Source: an uncultured Bacteroidia bacterium
GTDB taxonomy: Bacteria > Bacteroidota > Bacteroidia > Bacteroidales > F082
Direction of reading: 5' to 3'
Length of the DNA: 64,000 nucleotides
NCBI GenBank assembly: GCA_902802535.1
Contig: CADCML010000001.1
Location: forward strand, 117,787 to 181,786
Shown: piece after piece, positions 1 to 9,986 of the stretch
Position numbering within the stretch: position 1 is the first letter of the stretch
How the letters are laid out: each line of letters begins with the position of its first letter
Program-made: the position numbers and the translations under genes
The notes under the pieces: model-generated
The model's database searches: none
Seen by the model: only the letters and a program-made list of their open reading frames with translations
Told to the model about the DNA's origin: nothing

Positions 1-201
1 GTCGTTTCCATTTGGGGCGGCACACATCCTTACGCGGGTTTCTTGGGCTGGAACCAAAAAGCAGAGGATTGCATCCAATCGGATTTGCCCTGCCGACCTT
101 GCTCCGTTTATGGCAACAAGCCCTGTTTCAGAGGCGATTATGCTTGCTTGAACGGCATCACACCAAGCCAAATCATCGAAAAATTGGTCGGCCATGAGTG
201 A
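1..201 (+). CDS. Glycosyltransferase family 9 protein, C-terminal part (cut by window edge)
   Basis: Frame 1 is open from the first base to a TGA at 199-201, giving the last 66 residues of a protein. It contains WGGTHPYAGFLGW followed by a cysteine-rich stretch CRPCSVYGNKPC and GDYACLNGI. This pattern (W/F-G-x-T-H-P, then RPCS..G...C..G...C) is what I know from the C-termini of Bacteroidota family 9 glycosyltransferases (heptosyltransferase-like), which move sugars from nucleotide donors in lipopolysaccharide or glycan synthesis at the inner face of the inner membrane. The stop lies 8 bases inside the next gene (ATG at 194), so the two are probably translationally coupled. The N-terminal domain is outside the window. 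Confidence 0.72.
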   Translation, partial: VVSIWGGTHPYAGFLGWNQKAEDCIQSDLPCRPCSVYGNKPCFRGDYACLNGITPSQIIEKLVGHE

Positions 202-892
202 TTCCCCCATCGCCGCCATGTTCGACCGCATCTCGCCAAGTTACGACCGACTCAACCATCTACTCTCTTATAATATAGATAAGGTGTGGCGACGGAAGAC
301 CGCGAAAATTGTGGCCTGCTATTCTCCTAAGACCATCCTTGACCTCGCCACCGGCACGGCGGACTTGGCCATCCAATTGGCGAAACGCAACCCACAAGCA
401 CACATCATCGGGACGGACATTTCAGAAAAGATGCTGGAGATTGGCCAAGCCAAAATCGCGAAAGAAAAGCTTGAAAACCAAATCGAACTGCGCTTGGGCG
501 ACGCTACCGCACTGCCTTTCGAGGACAACAGTTTCGATACCGTCACGGTGGCCTTCGGAGTGAGGAATTTCGAGAACATGAAGCAAGGCCTTTCTGAAAT
601 CCACCGTGTGCTGAAACCCAATGGACAGGCCTTCATTCTGGAGTTTTCGATGCCGGAAAAGTTCCCTATCAAGCAAGTTTACCGATTGTATTTCAAGCAT
701 ATACTGCCAAAAATCGGGAAATGGGTCTCGAAAGACGCGAGTGCCTACACCTACCTGCCTGAATCGGTGGAACGGTTTCCCAAGCCCTTGGAATTCCTTC
801 GCTTGCTCTCCTCTGCCGGCTTGACAGAAAGCACCATACGGCACTTTGGCCACAGCATCGCCACGCTTTATTCAGTGACAAAAAGCAAATGA
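194..892 (+). CDS. menG: Demethylmenaquinone methyltransferase (UbiE/MenG)
   Basis: A 232-residue class I SAM-dependent methyltransferase of normal UbiE length. SAM motif I is LATGTAD at residues 51-57, the acidic ribose-binding step is GTDIS near 73-77, motif GDATALPF is at 102-109, and the UbiE signature GVRNF is at 122-126. The family C-methylates demethylmenaquinone in the last step of menaquinone synthesis (or the equivalent ubiquinone intermediate); in Bacteroidota the product is menaquinone. The ATG start overlaps the previous gene by 8 bases. porT follows after 69 bases, a neighbour pair I recall from other Bacteroidota. Confidence 0.93.
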   Translation: MSDSPIAAMFDRISPSYDRLNHLLSYNIDKVWRRKTAKIVACYSPKTILDLATGTADLAIQLAKRNPQAHIIGTDISEKMLEIGQAKIAKEKLENQIELRLGDATALPFEDNSFDTVTVAFGVRNFENMKQGLSEIHRVLKPNGQAFILEFSMPEKFPIKQVYRLYFKHILPKIGKWVSKDASAYTYLPESVERFPKPLEFLRLLSSAGLTESTIRHFGHSIATLYSVTKSK

Positions 893-906
893 ATCGTTTT
901 TTTCCC

Positions 907-914
907 TACTTTTG
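907..914 (+). promoter_or_regulatory. Minus-7 promoter box TACTTTTG upstream of porT
   Basis: TACTTTTG matches the Bacteroidota minus-7 consensus TAnnTTTG and lies 47 bases before the porT start, in the gap after menG. I see no convincing TTG minus-33 element, so this is a single-box call. Confidence 0.5.
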
Positions 915-961
915 CACCTGCTAATTGAACCTGCGTACAATAAAAACCCAACCCTTACGTT

Positions 962-1789
962 ATGGTCAATAATCAACACCGCAAAGCATTGAAAAAAACA
1001 TTGAAATATTCTGCCATTGTGCTGTTTCTGATGGTCTTAGCTCTTCCTGCACAAGCCCAAAGGCGCGTCGTCCACTACCTGCCCAACTATGAGAACGAAC
1101 CCTACCATTTCGGATTCTTGCTGGCATACAACCAGATGAGCTATACCGTCAAAACCATTACGAACTACCAGAACATTCCACAACCCGGCAACTCGTGGCC
1201 CAATGGAACCTACAGCCCCGACAACACCCGATACATGTATGTATACAACATTGAAACCGAGCAAACGCCCGGCTTCACCGTGGGCATCATCGGCAGCAAG
1301 CGGTTGGGGCGTTATTTCGACCTGCGTTTCATCCCTTCGTTGAGTTTCAGTGAACGACGGATGAACTACTCCCTCATCCTTGAAAACCTTGACGGCAGCA
1401 CAGAACCGAAAACCTTCAAGAAGTCCATCGGCACCACCTTCGTTGAATTTCCGCTCCACATCAAATACCGCTCGAAACGCTACAATAATATTGGAGCTTA
1501 CGTTTTTGGCGGCGTCAGCCCGAAACTTGACTTGGCCTCACAAAAAGACAACAAAGAAACTGGCCCCGATGGGCAAGAGTTCATCAACAACCTCGTCACC
1601 AAGCGCTTCGACTTTGCCGGAGAATTAGGAGTCGGCTTCGACATCTATAATCAATGGTTCAAGATGGGCATCGAGGTCAAAATGAGCTACGGCATCCTCG
1701 ACATTGTGAAGAACGAGGCCTTCATTTACACTGCTCCTATCGACAAATTGCGCAACAAATTGTTCCAAGTCTCGTTTTTATTCGAATAA
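962..1789 (+). CDS. porT: PorT-like outer-membrane protein of the type IX secretion system
   Basis: A 275-residue protein with a basic N-terminus, a hydrophobic segment (YSAIVLFLMVLALPAQAQ) ending in an AQA-type signal peptidase site, and then alternating, aromatic-rich segments typical of a small beta-barrel (for example NIGAYVFGGVSPKLDL and a final LFQVSFLFE ending in an aromatic strand). Length, the HFGF motif soon after the signal peptide, and the position directly after ubiE/menG fit PorT, an outer-membrane protein needed for type IX secretion. Membership of the broad outer-membrane barrel superfamily is firm; the specific PorT role rests on length and neighbourhood. Confidence 0.75.
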   Translation: MVNNQHRKALKKTLKYSAIVLFLMVLALPAQAQRRVVHYLPNYENEPYHFGFLLAYNQMSYTVKTITNYQNIPQPGNSWPNGTYSPDNTRYMYVYNIETEQTPGFTVGIIGSKRLGRYFDLRFIPSLSFSERRMNYSLILENLDGSTEPKTFKKSIGTTFVEFPLHIKYRSKRYNNIGAYVFGGVSPKLDLASQKDNKETGPDGQEFINNLVTKRFDFAGELGVGFDIYNQWFKMGIEVKMSYGILDIVKNEAFIYTAPIDKLRNKLFQVSFLFE

Positions 1790-1878
1790 AACGCATTGCT
1801 AAACAATTGTATATTAACAAATTACAATTTTTTTGATAATTTTATCACCGAAAGCGTTGCAGGTATCGAAATTTTGTC

Positions 1879-1886
1879 TACTTTTG
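1879..1886 (+). promoter_or_regulatory. Promoter box TACTTTTG for tRNA-Glu
   Basis: TACTTTTG fits TAnnTTTG, with a TTG at 1857-1859 about 19 bases upstream as a possible minus-33 element. It lies 24 bases before the tRNA 5' end. Confidence 0.6.
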
Positions 1887-1909
1887 CAGCGTCAAAAACG
1901 ACACGAAGT

Positions 1910-1983
1910 GGTCTCTTCGTCTAGTCTGGTCAGGACGTCAGGTTTTCATCCTGGTAACTCGGGTTCAAATCCCGGAGAGACTA
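1910..1983 (+). tRNA. tRNA-Glu (anticodon TTC)
   Basis: A full cloverleaf can be drawn. The acceptor stem is GGTCTCT with AGAGACT (first pair G-U). The anticodon stem is TCAGG/CCTGG around the loop TTTTCAT, placing TTC at positions 34-36. The T arm is TCGGG-TTCAAAT-CCCGG. The discriminator base is A and CCA is not encoded. TTC reads GAA and GAG glutamate codons. The D-arm start TCGTCTAG is typical of tRNA-Glu. Confidence 0.93.
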
Positions 1984-1984
1984 C

Positions 1985-2021
1985 AAAACCCTAACTGATT
2001 ATCAATTGGTTAGGGTTTTTT
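1985..2021 (+). terminator. Rho-independent terminator after tRNA-Glu
   Basis: AAAACCCTAAC and GTTAGGGTTTT form an 11-bp stem with a 13-base loop, running into a T tract. It starts two bases after the tRNA discriminator base. Confidence 0.85.
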
Positions 2022-2067
2022 CTTTGCCTTTTGCATCCCTTCTCGCTTTTTCATTCAAATTTTTTCG

Positions 2068-2075
2068 TACTTTTG
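2068..2075 (+). promoter_or_regulatory. Promoter box TACTTTTG for guaB
   Basis: TACTTTTG lies 23 bases before the guaB ATG, after the tRNA terminator, and so should start a new transcript for guaB and perhaps the following genes. Confidence 0.6.
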
Positions 2076-2083
2076 CGGATTAA

Positions 2084-3571
<1,488 letters not shown>

Positions 3572-3572
3572 C

Positions 3573-3980
3573 ATGAAAGCATCAATTACTTTTCCCGAAC
3601 TACAGTCGATACTGCAAGAAAAGACTAACCAACAGATTTCATTTTCTACCGTGGATTCAAAGACCGTCCGCGTGACCTATCCGCTTAATTTGGGTTTCGT
3701 CAAGAAGGACATCTCAGCCAACCTCACCATTATCGAATTGATTGGCAGCGACTTATTGGTAAGTATTGATGCAGGCTTCGGCACCGACACCATGCTCAAC
3801 ACTGTACTCGGACTGCTGAAAAACAAGATTCCCGAGGGCTTGATTGAGAAGCGTCCCGACAAGCGATTGATGCTCCATCTCGGCCAAATCGAGCAGGTGA
3901 AGACTGTTTTTGAGGCCATCCAAGTCAACGACATCAGCGTATTGGCCAACGGATTGGAAGTGGACGGCGGATTGAAATAA
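3573..3980 (+). CDS. Hypothetical protein, 135 aa, coupled to guaB
   Basis: I do not recognise this protein. It is a soluble 135-residue sequence without signal peptide or membrane segment, with mixed hydrophobic and charged composition and a central GTDTMLNTVLGLLKNKIPEG helix-like stretch. The ATG comes one base after the guaB stop, so translation is likely coupled. The following PPIase gene starts 27 bases after its stop. Its base use resembles its neighbours. No function is proposed. Confidence 0.7.
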   Translation: MKASITFPELQSILQEKTNQQISFSTVDSKTVRVTYPLNLGFVKKDISANLTIIELIGSDLLVSIDAGFGTDTMLNTVLGLLKNKIPEGLIEKRPDKRLMLHLGQIEQVKTVFEAIQVNDISVLANGLEVDGGLK

Positions 3981-4007
3981 AATCCACCGTTTTGCGTTAT
4001 AGGAATA

Positions 4008-6053
4008 ATGAACAAACAACTAATATCAAGAATGAAAAACCGTAACTTTTTGAAAACGTTTGTGTTGGCATCAATTCTGATGCCGACTATTTTTGCCAAT
4101 GCCCAGTCGAAACTCGACAAACAGGTGTTGATGACCATTGGCGACCAAGACGTTACCGTAAAGGAATTCACCGATGTGTACTACAAAAACAACCTGAAAA
4201 GCGATGTCATCGAGAAGAAATCCGTGGACGACTACCTTGAGCTCTTCACGACTTTCCGCATGAAGGTAATGGAGGCCGAACGCCTGCAATTGGACACCAG
4301 CGCCAAGTTCAAGCAAGAGCTGGCCGGCTACCGCAAGCAATTGGCCAAGCCTTTCATGAGCAGCGACGACATCACCGACGAGCTGATTGAAGAAGCCTAC
4401 CAGCGCAAGCTGAAGGACATTCGCGCCTCGCACATCCTCATCCGCTGCGACAAGAACGCCTTGCCATCCGACACCTTGAAGGCCTATAACAAAGCCATGG
4501 ACATCCGCAAGAAAGCCTTGGCCAAGGGTGCCGACTTTGCCGCACTTGCCGACCAATATTCCGATGACCCGTCGGCCAAAGGCATGAAAGCCACTGCCGA
4601 CAATCCGGCACGTCCAGGCAACCACGGCGACCTCGGTTATTTTACTGTCTTCGACATGGTGTATCCCTTCGAAACGGGTGCCTACAACACCAAACCAGGC
4701 GAAATCTCCATGCCCGTGCGCAGCGATTTCGGCTACCATATTATTAAGGTGCAAAGCGTGACCGATGCCATGGGCTCCATCCAAGCCGCCCACATCTTCC
4801 TGCAATTGCCCTTCGATGCTCCCGAAGAGGAGGTGGCCGCCATGAGACAGAAAGCTGAGAACATCTACAAAGAGCTGATGGAAAAAGACGGCAAAAACTG
4901 GGTCGACAAGGTGAGACAATACACTGATGACAAAGGCACCATCGCCCGCGACGGCGCACTGAGTCCCTTCACCGTCAGCCGTATCGTTCCTGAGTTTATC
5001 GAAGTCTGCAAATCGTTGGAAATCGGTCAGATAGCAAAGCCTATCCGTACCAATTACGGTTTCCACATCATCAAACTATTGGGCAAATCGGGCGTAGGCA
5101 CATTCGAAAAAGAACAGAAAGGCATCTCCGAACGCATCGAGAAGGACATGCGCTCCAAGAAATCGGAAGAGCTGGTGCTCAAGCAGGTGAAGAGCGACTA
5201 CAAGTTCAAGCAGAACGACAAGAACCTGGAAACTTTCATGGCCACCGTTGACAGCAGCATCCTGCGCAAGGCCTACGAACCTGCCGACAACGTCGACATG
5301 AATGCCACTTTGTTCACCTTGGAAGGTAACCCGACCAAGGTGAGTGACTTCGTCAATTATATCCAGAATAACATGACTATGCAGAAGTTTGCTTCGCCCG
5401 CCACTTACGCCTACCAACTGTACGAAAGCTTCTCCAACGGTGTCGTCATGGGGTACGCCGACGCCCATCTTGAAGAGAAATATCCCGAGTTCAAGGAATT
5501 GGTGCAAGAATACAAGGACGGCATCCTGCTGTTTGACCTGATGGACCAGGAAGTGTGGAGCAAGGCCGTGAAAGACACAGTCGGTTTGGAAGAGTTCCAC
5601 CAGCGCAACGCCGACAAATACATGTGGGACGACCGCGCCTATGCCTACATCATCACGATAACGCGCCCTGAATCGCTGCCCAAGGTGAAAGCCCTTTTGG
5701 ACAGTGGCATCGAGCTCGACAGCCTGAGAAGCACCATACAGCGCGACTCCATCCCCGCCGTATTCGTGCGCAAAGGCTACTACCAAAAAGGCGACAACAC
5801 ATTTGTTGACCAAACCGAATGGAAGGTCGGCGTGAGAAACGAAATCCCCTCCACCGTCGACCAATCGACCACCATCGTCTGCATCAAGGAGTTGCGCAAG
5901 CCTGAACAAAAGACACTTAAGGAAGCCCGTGGCCTTGTCACCTCCGACTATCAGGTGGAGCTGGAACAGAAATGGGTGCAAGAGCTGAAAGAGCGTTATC
6001 CCGTGAAAATCAACGAGAATGTTCTGGAACAAGTCAGGCAAATGTATCAATGA
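4008..6053 (+). CDS. Periplasmic peptidyl-prolyl isomerase with two PpiC domains
   Basis: A 681-residue secreted protein. After an N-terminal signal sequence (FLKTFVLASILMPTIFANAQ) comes a SurA-like helical region, then two parvulin (PpiC) domains: the first at about 135-255 (RASHILIRCDK, a GDLGYFTVFDMVYPFE core, FGYHIIKV), the second at about 258-370 (AAHIFLQLP, FGYHIIKLLGK). The long C-terminal half is less clear. Parvulins isomerise proline bonds and chaperone outer-membrane proteins in the periplasm. A second ATG at 4032 gives a more compact signal peptide; 4008 has a weak AGGA five bases before it. It is first of three folding-factor genes and overlaps the next by ATGA. Confidence 0.88.
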   Translation: MNKQLISRMKNRNFLKTFVLASILMPTIFANAQSKLDKQVLMTIGDQDVTVKEFTDVYYKNNLKSDVIEKKSVDDYLELFTTFRMKVMEAERLQLDTSAKFKQELAGYRKQLAKPFMSSDDITDELIEEAYQRKLKDIRASHILIRCDKNALPSDTLKAYNKAMDIRKKALAKGADFAALADQYSDDPSAKGMKATADNPARPGNHGDLGYFTVFDMVYPFETGAYNTKPGEISMPVRSDFGYHIIKVQSVTDAMGSIQAAHIFLQLPFDAPEEEVAAMRQKAENIYKELMEKDGKNWVDKVRQYTDDKGTIARDGALSPFTVSRIVPEFIEVCKSLEIGQIAKPIRTNYGFHIIKLLGKSGVGTFEKEQKGISERIEKDMRSKKSEELVLKQVKSDYKFKQNDKNLETFMATVDSSILRKAYEPADNVDMNATLFTLEGNPTKVSDFVNYIQNNMTMQKFASPATYAYQLYESFSNGVVMGYADAHLEEKYPEFKELVQEYKDGILLFDLMDQEVWSKAVKDTVGLEEFHQRNADKYMWDDRAYAYIITITRPESLPKVKALLDSGIELDSLRSTIQRDSIPAVFVRKGYYQKGDNTFVDQTEWKVGVRNEIPSTVDQSTTIVCIKELRKPEQKTLKEARGLVTSDYQVELEQKWVQELKERYPVKINENVLEQVRQMYQ

Positions 6054-6931
6054 GTAAGTTCGGCGTATTCATCTGTATCATTTTCCTCTTGCTGCTTGCA
6101 GGCTGCGACTACTTCCAAAAGAGTTCAAAGGAAGTGGTATTGGCCGAGTGCTACGGCAAGTACCTTTACGAGTCGGACCTCAAAGGCATCGTGCCCGAGG
6201 GAGCTTCCATCATGGACAGCATCCAGCGTGTGAGCAACTTCATCGACTCATGGGTCAGGAGGCAAGTGCTTCTCCACCAAGCCGAAATCAACCTCGACAA
6301 GGAAGCCCTCGACCTCAACAAGCAAATGGAAGAATACCGGAATTCGTTGGTCATCTACGCCTACGAGAGCCAACTCATCAACCAGAAATTGGACACCCTC
6401 GTCAGCGAAGACGAAATCGCCGAATATTATGAGCAAAACAAGGGAGACTTTCAGCTTCGCAACACCATGGTGCGCGTGGCCTACGTCATCATCGACGAAG
6501 ACAGCAAGCAAAAAGCCAACTTGAAAAAGTTGCTGAGCGACCCCGACACCTTAATGCTCCAAAACATTGACATTCAGGCAACCTACTACGCCGTCAAAAG
6601 CTATCTCGACGTGGACCAATGGATGCGTTTGGACGAGTTGACCAGCATCGTCCCGATTCAAATCTTCAACACGGAGAGTTTCCTAAAAAAGAACAAGTTC
6701 GTCAGTTTCGACATGAACGAATATACTTACATGGTGCGCTTTGTGGACTACCTGCTTGAAGAAAGCACCTCGCCCATGGAGATGGTGCGCGACAACATCA
6801 AGAGTGTCATCTTAGCCCGACGCAAGCAAGCCATGATCAATAAAATGCAGGAAGCACTCTACGAAAAAGCCAAAAGGGAACACGCCTTTGAGGTCTACGT
6901 GGGGTCGCCTACTTTATACAATGCTGATTAA
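6050..6931 (+). CDS. SurA-like lipoprotein without a clear PPIase domain
   Basis: A 293-residue lipoprotein. The start ATG at 6050 overlaps the upstream stop as ATGA, and the peptide begins with a hydrophobic run and lipobox LLLAGC, so it is probably anchored to a membrane at the cysteine near residue 19. The body is charged and helical (SNFIDSWVRRQVLLHQAEI, LVSEDEIAEYYEQNKGDF), like the N-terminal chaperone part of SurA/PrsA proteins, but I see no parvulin signature. Its place between two parvulin proteins suggests a role in handling outer-membrane proteins. The specific role is inferred from context only. Confidence 0.75.
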   Translation: MSKFGVFICIIFLLLLAGCDYFQKSSKEVVLAECYGKYLYESDLKGIVPEGASIMDSIQRVSNFIDSWVRRQVLLHQAEINLDKEALDLNKQMEEYRNSLVIYAYESQLINQKLDTLVSEDEIAEYYEQNKGDFQLRNTMVRVAYVIIDEDSKQKANLKKLLSDPDTLMLQNIDIQATYYAVKSYLDVDQWMRLDELTSIVPIQIFNTESFLKKNKFVSFDMNEYTYMVRFVDYLLEESTSPMEMVRDNIKSVILARRKQAMINKMQEALYEKAKREHAFEVYVGSPTLYNAD

Positions 6932-6943
6932 TAAAAAAACACA

Positions 6944-8323
6944 ATGAAAAGAAACTGGATTATCATAACACTCCTACTTTTGGCCTTGCCAACGATGGCA
7001 CAAAACCATGAGCCACAGGTGGTTGACAAGGTAGTGGCCGTGGTCGGAAAGAACATCATTCTGCAATCCGAAATCGAGAACCAATACATCCAATACCGAC
7101 TGCAAGGCATGGCCGAAGGCACCGGAAAAGAGGTGCGCGCCCGCATCTTGGAAGACCTGCTGCTTCAGAAACTCATGCTCAACCAAGCTGAGATGGACAG
7201 CATCAGCGTTACCGACGAGCAGGTGGAAGCCGAGCTGAACAGAAGGCTCCAATGGTTCATGAGCCGTTTCGGATCGAAGGAGAAGATGGAAGCCCAATTG
7301 GGCAAAAGCATGTCGGAAATCAAAGACGAGGTGCGTCAGGCCTCCAAAGACTATATGCTGCAAGAGCAAGTGCAGGCCAAAATCATGGAAAACGTAACGG
7401 TGACGCCGCAAGAAATAAAAGACTTCTTCTACAACATCCCGAAAGACAGCCTGCCGACCATCAGCCCGAACTATGAAATCGTGCAAATCGTGAAGCGTCC
7501 GCCCGTCAGCATTGACGAAAAGCTGCAAGTGAAAGAACGCCTCTACCAAATCCGTAAGCGCATCCTTGAGGGCGAAAGCAGCTTCTCCACCATGGCGGTG
7601 CTGTATTCCGAAGACCCAGGCTCGGCGCGTCAGGGCGGCGAACTCGGTTTCACGGGCAAAGGCGAGTTTGCCACCGAATTCGAGAATGTGGCCTTCAACC
7701 TTCGCGACGGCGAAATCTCCGATGTGGTGGAGACCCAATTCGGTTTCCATATCATCCAACTGATAGAAAAACGCGACAACATGGTCAACTGCCGCCATAT
7801 CCTGCTCACCGCAAAAGTGCCTGTTGAAGCCCTTGAAAAGGCTCAAAACCAACTCGATTCGGTAGCCCAACTCATCCGCAACGGCGACATGACCTTTGAG
7901 GAAGCCTGCAAGAAATTCAGCGACGACGACTCGAAGAACAACGGAGGTTACCTCAGCAATGCCGCCACAGGAAGCAACTGGCTCAGCCTGCAAGATTTAC
8001 GGGAGCTTGAACAAAACTATCCCGAATACCAAAACCTGGCTTTTGTCATCAGCCGCCTCGAAGTCGGGCAGGTGAGCGACCCCTTGCCGATGACCACCAA
8101 CGAGAGCAACGACGCATTCCGCCTCATTATGATCAAACGGAAAATCGACACCCATCAGGCCAACCTGAAAGACGACTACAACCTCATCCAAAGCTGGGCT
8201 TTAGGCCAAAAACGCCAACAAGCCATCGGGAAATGGGTGAGCAACAGAGCCGCCAAAGCCTACATCCGCTTGGATGAGACATACAAAGATTATGATTTTT
8301 ATTACGATTGGAAATTTCAATGA
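6944..8323 (+). CDS. surA: SurA-type periplasmic chaperone / peptidyl-prolyl isomerase
   Basis: A 459-residue secreted protein with signal peptide (IIITLLLLALPTMAQ), a SurA N-terminal domain (VVDKVVAVVGKNIILQSEIE, about 24-45), then two parvulin-like segments: the first at about 175-280 (YEIVQIVKRPPVS, GGELGFTGKGEFATEFE, FGFHIIQLIEK), the second from about 283 (NCRHILLTAKVP, GGYLSNA). SurA escorts unfolded outer-membrane proteins to the BAM complex. Length and layout match SurA. It is the third gene in the folding-factor run and its stop overlaps the next ATG as ATGA. Confidence 0.9.
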   Translation: MKRNWIIITLLLLALPTMAQNHEPQVVDKVVAVVGKNIILQSEIENQYIQYRLQGMAEGTGKEVRARILEDLLLQKLMLNQAEMDSISVTDEQVEAELNRRLQWFMSRFGSKEKMEAQLGKSMSEIKDEVRQASKDYMLQEQVQAKIMENVTVTPQEIKDFFYNIPKDSLPTISPNYEIVQIVKRPPVSIDEKLQVKERLYQIRKRILEGESSFSTMAVLYSEDPGSARQGGELGFTGKGEFATEFENVAFNLRDGEISDVVETQFGFHIIQLIEKRDNMVNCRHILLTAKVPVEALEKAQNQLDSVAQLIRNGDMTFEEACKKFSDDDSKNNGGYLSNAATGSNWLSLQDLRELEQNYPEYQNLAFVISRLEVGQVSDPLPMTTNESNDAFRLIMIKRKIDTHQANLKDDYNLIQSWALGQKRQQAIGKWVSNRAAKAYIRLDETYKDYDFYYDWKFQ

Positions 8324-9285
8324 CAAACTACACTTCAGACGTCGACGGTGCCAAGGCATTGGTCGAGAAATATGAGACCCTCCGCAAGGAAATCGGAAAA
8401 GTCATCGTCGGACAGCATGACATCATCCACGACACCATTTTGTCCATCTTCTGCCAAGGCCATGTGCTGCTCGTCGGCGTGCCAGGCTTGGCCAAAACTC
8501 TGTTGGTCAATACTATAGGAAAAGCCTTAGGTTTAAGTTTCAGCCGCATCCAGTTCACCCCCGACCTGATGCCTTCCGACATCGTGGGCACTGAGATTCT
8601 GGACGAGTCGCGGCAGTTCAAGTTCATCAAAGGCCCCGTATTTGCCAACATCGTTTTGGCCGACGAAATCAACCGTACCCCGCCCAAAACACAGGCGGCA
8701 TTGTTGGAAGCCATGCAGGAAAAGAGCATCACCGTTTCGGGAAAGACCTACAAGTTGCAGGAGCCGTTCTTCGTGCTGGCCACGCAAAACCCCATTGAGC
8801 AGGAAGGCACCTATCCCCTGCCCGAGGCTCAGTTGGACCGTTTCATGTTCAACCTCATGCTCGACTATCCATCCTATGAGGAAGAAATCGACATCGTGAA
8901 AAGCACTACCGTGGGCAAGGTTGCCGAAGTGAACGCTGTGCTGTCGCCTGAAGAGATTTTGTATTTCCAGCAATTGGTTCGCCGTGTGCCCGTGCCCGAC
9001 AATGTGTATGAATACGCAGTGAATTTAGTCGCGAAGACCCGTCCCCACACAGAAAAAGCTCACGATTGGGCCAACCGTTACCTCAGCTGGGGTGCTGGTC
9101 CACGTGCCTCTCAGTACCTCATTATTGGTGCCAAGGCCAACGCCCTGCTGACAGGCAAATTCTCACCTGATATTGAAGACGTGCAGCGCGTGGCCATCCC
9201 GATTTTACGGCACCGCATCATCAGAAATTACACGGCCGAGGCTGAAGGGGTTTCGATTGAAGCGATTATTAAGCAATTACAGTAA
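8320..9285 (+). CDS. MoxR-family AAA+ ATPase
   Basis: A 321-residue MoxR ATPase. Walker A is GVPGLAKT at 53-60, Walker B is VLADEIN near 115-121, followed by the MoxR pattern RTPPKTQAALLEAMQE and sensor ATQNPIEQEGTYPLPEAQ. MoxR proteins act as ATP-driven chaperones, often with VWA-domain partners, none of which follows here because the next gene is convergent. An upstream in-frame ATG at 8308 exists, but the ATG at 8320 forms an ATGA overlap with surA and matches usual family N-termini, so it is preferred. Confidence 0.92.
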   Translation: MTNYTSDVDGAKALVEKYETLRKEIGKVIVGQHDIIHDTILSIFCQGHVLLVGVPGLAKTLLVNTIGKALGLSFSRIQFTPDLMPSDIVGTEILDESRQFKFIKGPVFANIVLADEINRTPPKTQAALLEAMQEKSITVSGKTYKLQEPFFVLATQNPIEQEGTYPLPEAQLDRFMFNLMLDYPSYEEEIDIVKSTTVGKVAEVNAVLSPEEILYFQQLVRRVPVPDNVYEYAVNLVAKTRPHTEKAHDWANRYLSWGAGPRASQYLIIGAKANALLTGKFSPDIEDVQRVAIPILRHRIIRNYTAEAEGVSIEAIIKQLQ

Positions 9286-9305
9286 GAGTTAAGGTCCCTA
9301 ACTCT
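9285..9305. terminator. Possible bidirectional hairpin between convergent genes
   Basis: AGAGTTA and TAACTCT pair around a 7-base loop in the 21 bases between the moxR stop and the stop of the opposite gene. There is no good T tract, so this is a weak terminator call based on position. Confidence 0.4.
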
Positions 9306-9306
9306 A

Positions 9307-9981
9307 CTACTCTTCATCCACCAAAAACACCGCAACCTGCCGGACACCATTGGCTCCGATAACCAAAGTCTGTTCAATATCGGTGCTGCGACTTGGGCCG
9401 GTGATAATGGTCAATTGAGAAGGCTTGTCATTAGCGTATTTGCGCTTCACGGTTTGGAAGGCAGTGCGCATCCCTGGAACCAATTGCTCAGTGGTGGCAT
9501 ACACCAAAAGGATGTCGGGCAAGGCGTAGGCCTCGCGGGTCTGCGTGAGCGCATCCGAAAGGACGATGCTGCCCGTTTGCGCCACCAAACATTCGCATCC
9601 CGTCAAGCTGACTAGTTTCTGCTTCGGTTCGCGCTCTTTACTTTCGGTGAATGGGATGCCATATTGGGTCAACAGCCGCTGCATATCGGGGCTGGTACAC
9701 CACAGTGGTTCCCATCCGTTTTCGGGTGCCAGTTGCTTGATGCACTCGGCAAACTCGGCCTCACTCTCCAAATAGATGAAAACGCCGCCGTGCTCCTTGA
9801 AATTCTGCACGAAGGTGATGGCCGTGCCGTCTTCCTCCTTGATGGGAATCCAGGTATCAGTACGTTGGTCGATGTCCTTGAACAAGGCTTCCTGACGCTC
9901 GATGAGGGCGTTGCGCACCTTGGCAAGCATCTGCTCCTTGAAGGTGGTATCGGTGTTGTCTCCTTTGTTGTCCCAAGCCAT
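9307..9981 (-). CDS. LUD-domain protein (LutC/YkgG family)
   Basis: A 224-residue cytosolic protein of the LUD domain family. The C-terminal signature is clear: ITGPSRSTDIEQTLVIGANG followed by VRQVAVFLVDEE. Characterised members (LutC) take part in lactate use together with iron-sulphur partners LutA and LutB, but no such partners are next to this gene. Here it is last of a minus-strand run after rsfS and ftsH, separated from ftsH by 5 bases. I recall this rsfS-ftsH-LUD order from other Bacteroidota, so its role may differ from lactate oxidation. The domain is sure, the function is not. Confidence 0.87.
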   Translation of the reverse strand: MAWDNKGDNTDTTFKEQMLAKVRNALIERQEALFKDIDQRTDTWIPIKEEDGTAITFVQNFKEHGGVFIYLESEAEFAECIKQLAPENGWEPLWCTSPDMQRLLTQYGIPFTESKEREPKQKLVSLTGCECLVAQTGSIVLSDALTQTREAYALPDILLVYATTEQLVPGMRTAFQTVKRKYANDKPSQLTIITGPSRSTDIEQTLVIGANGVRQVAVFLVDEE

Positions 9982-9986
9982 GGCGG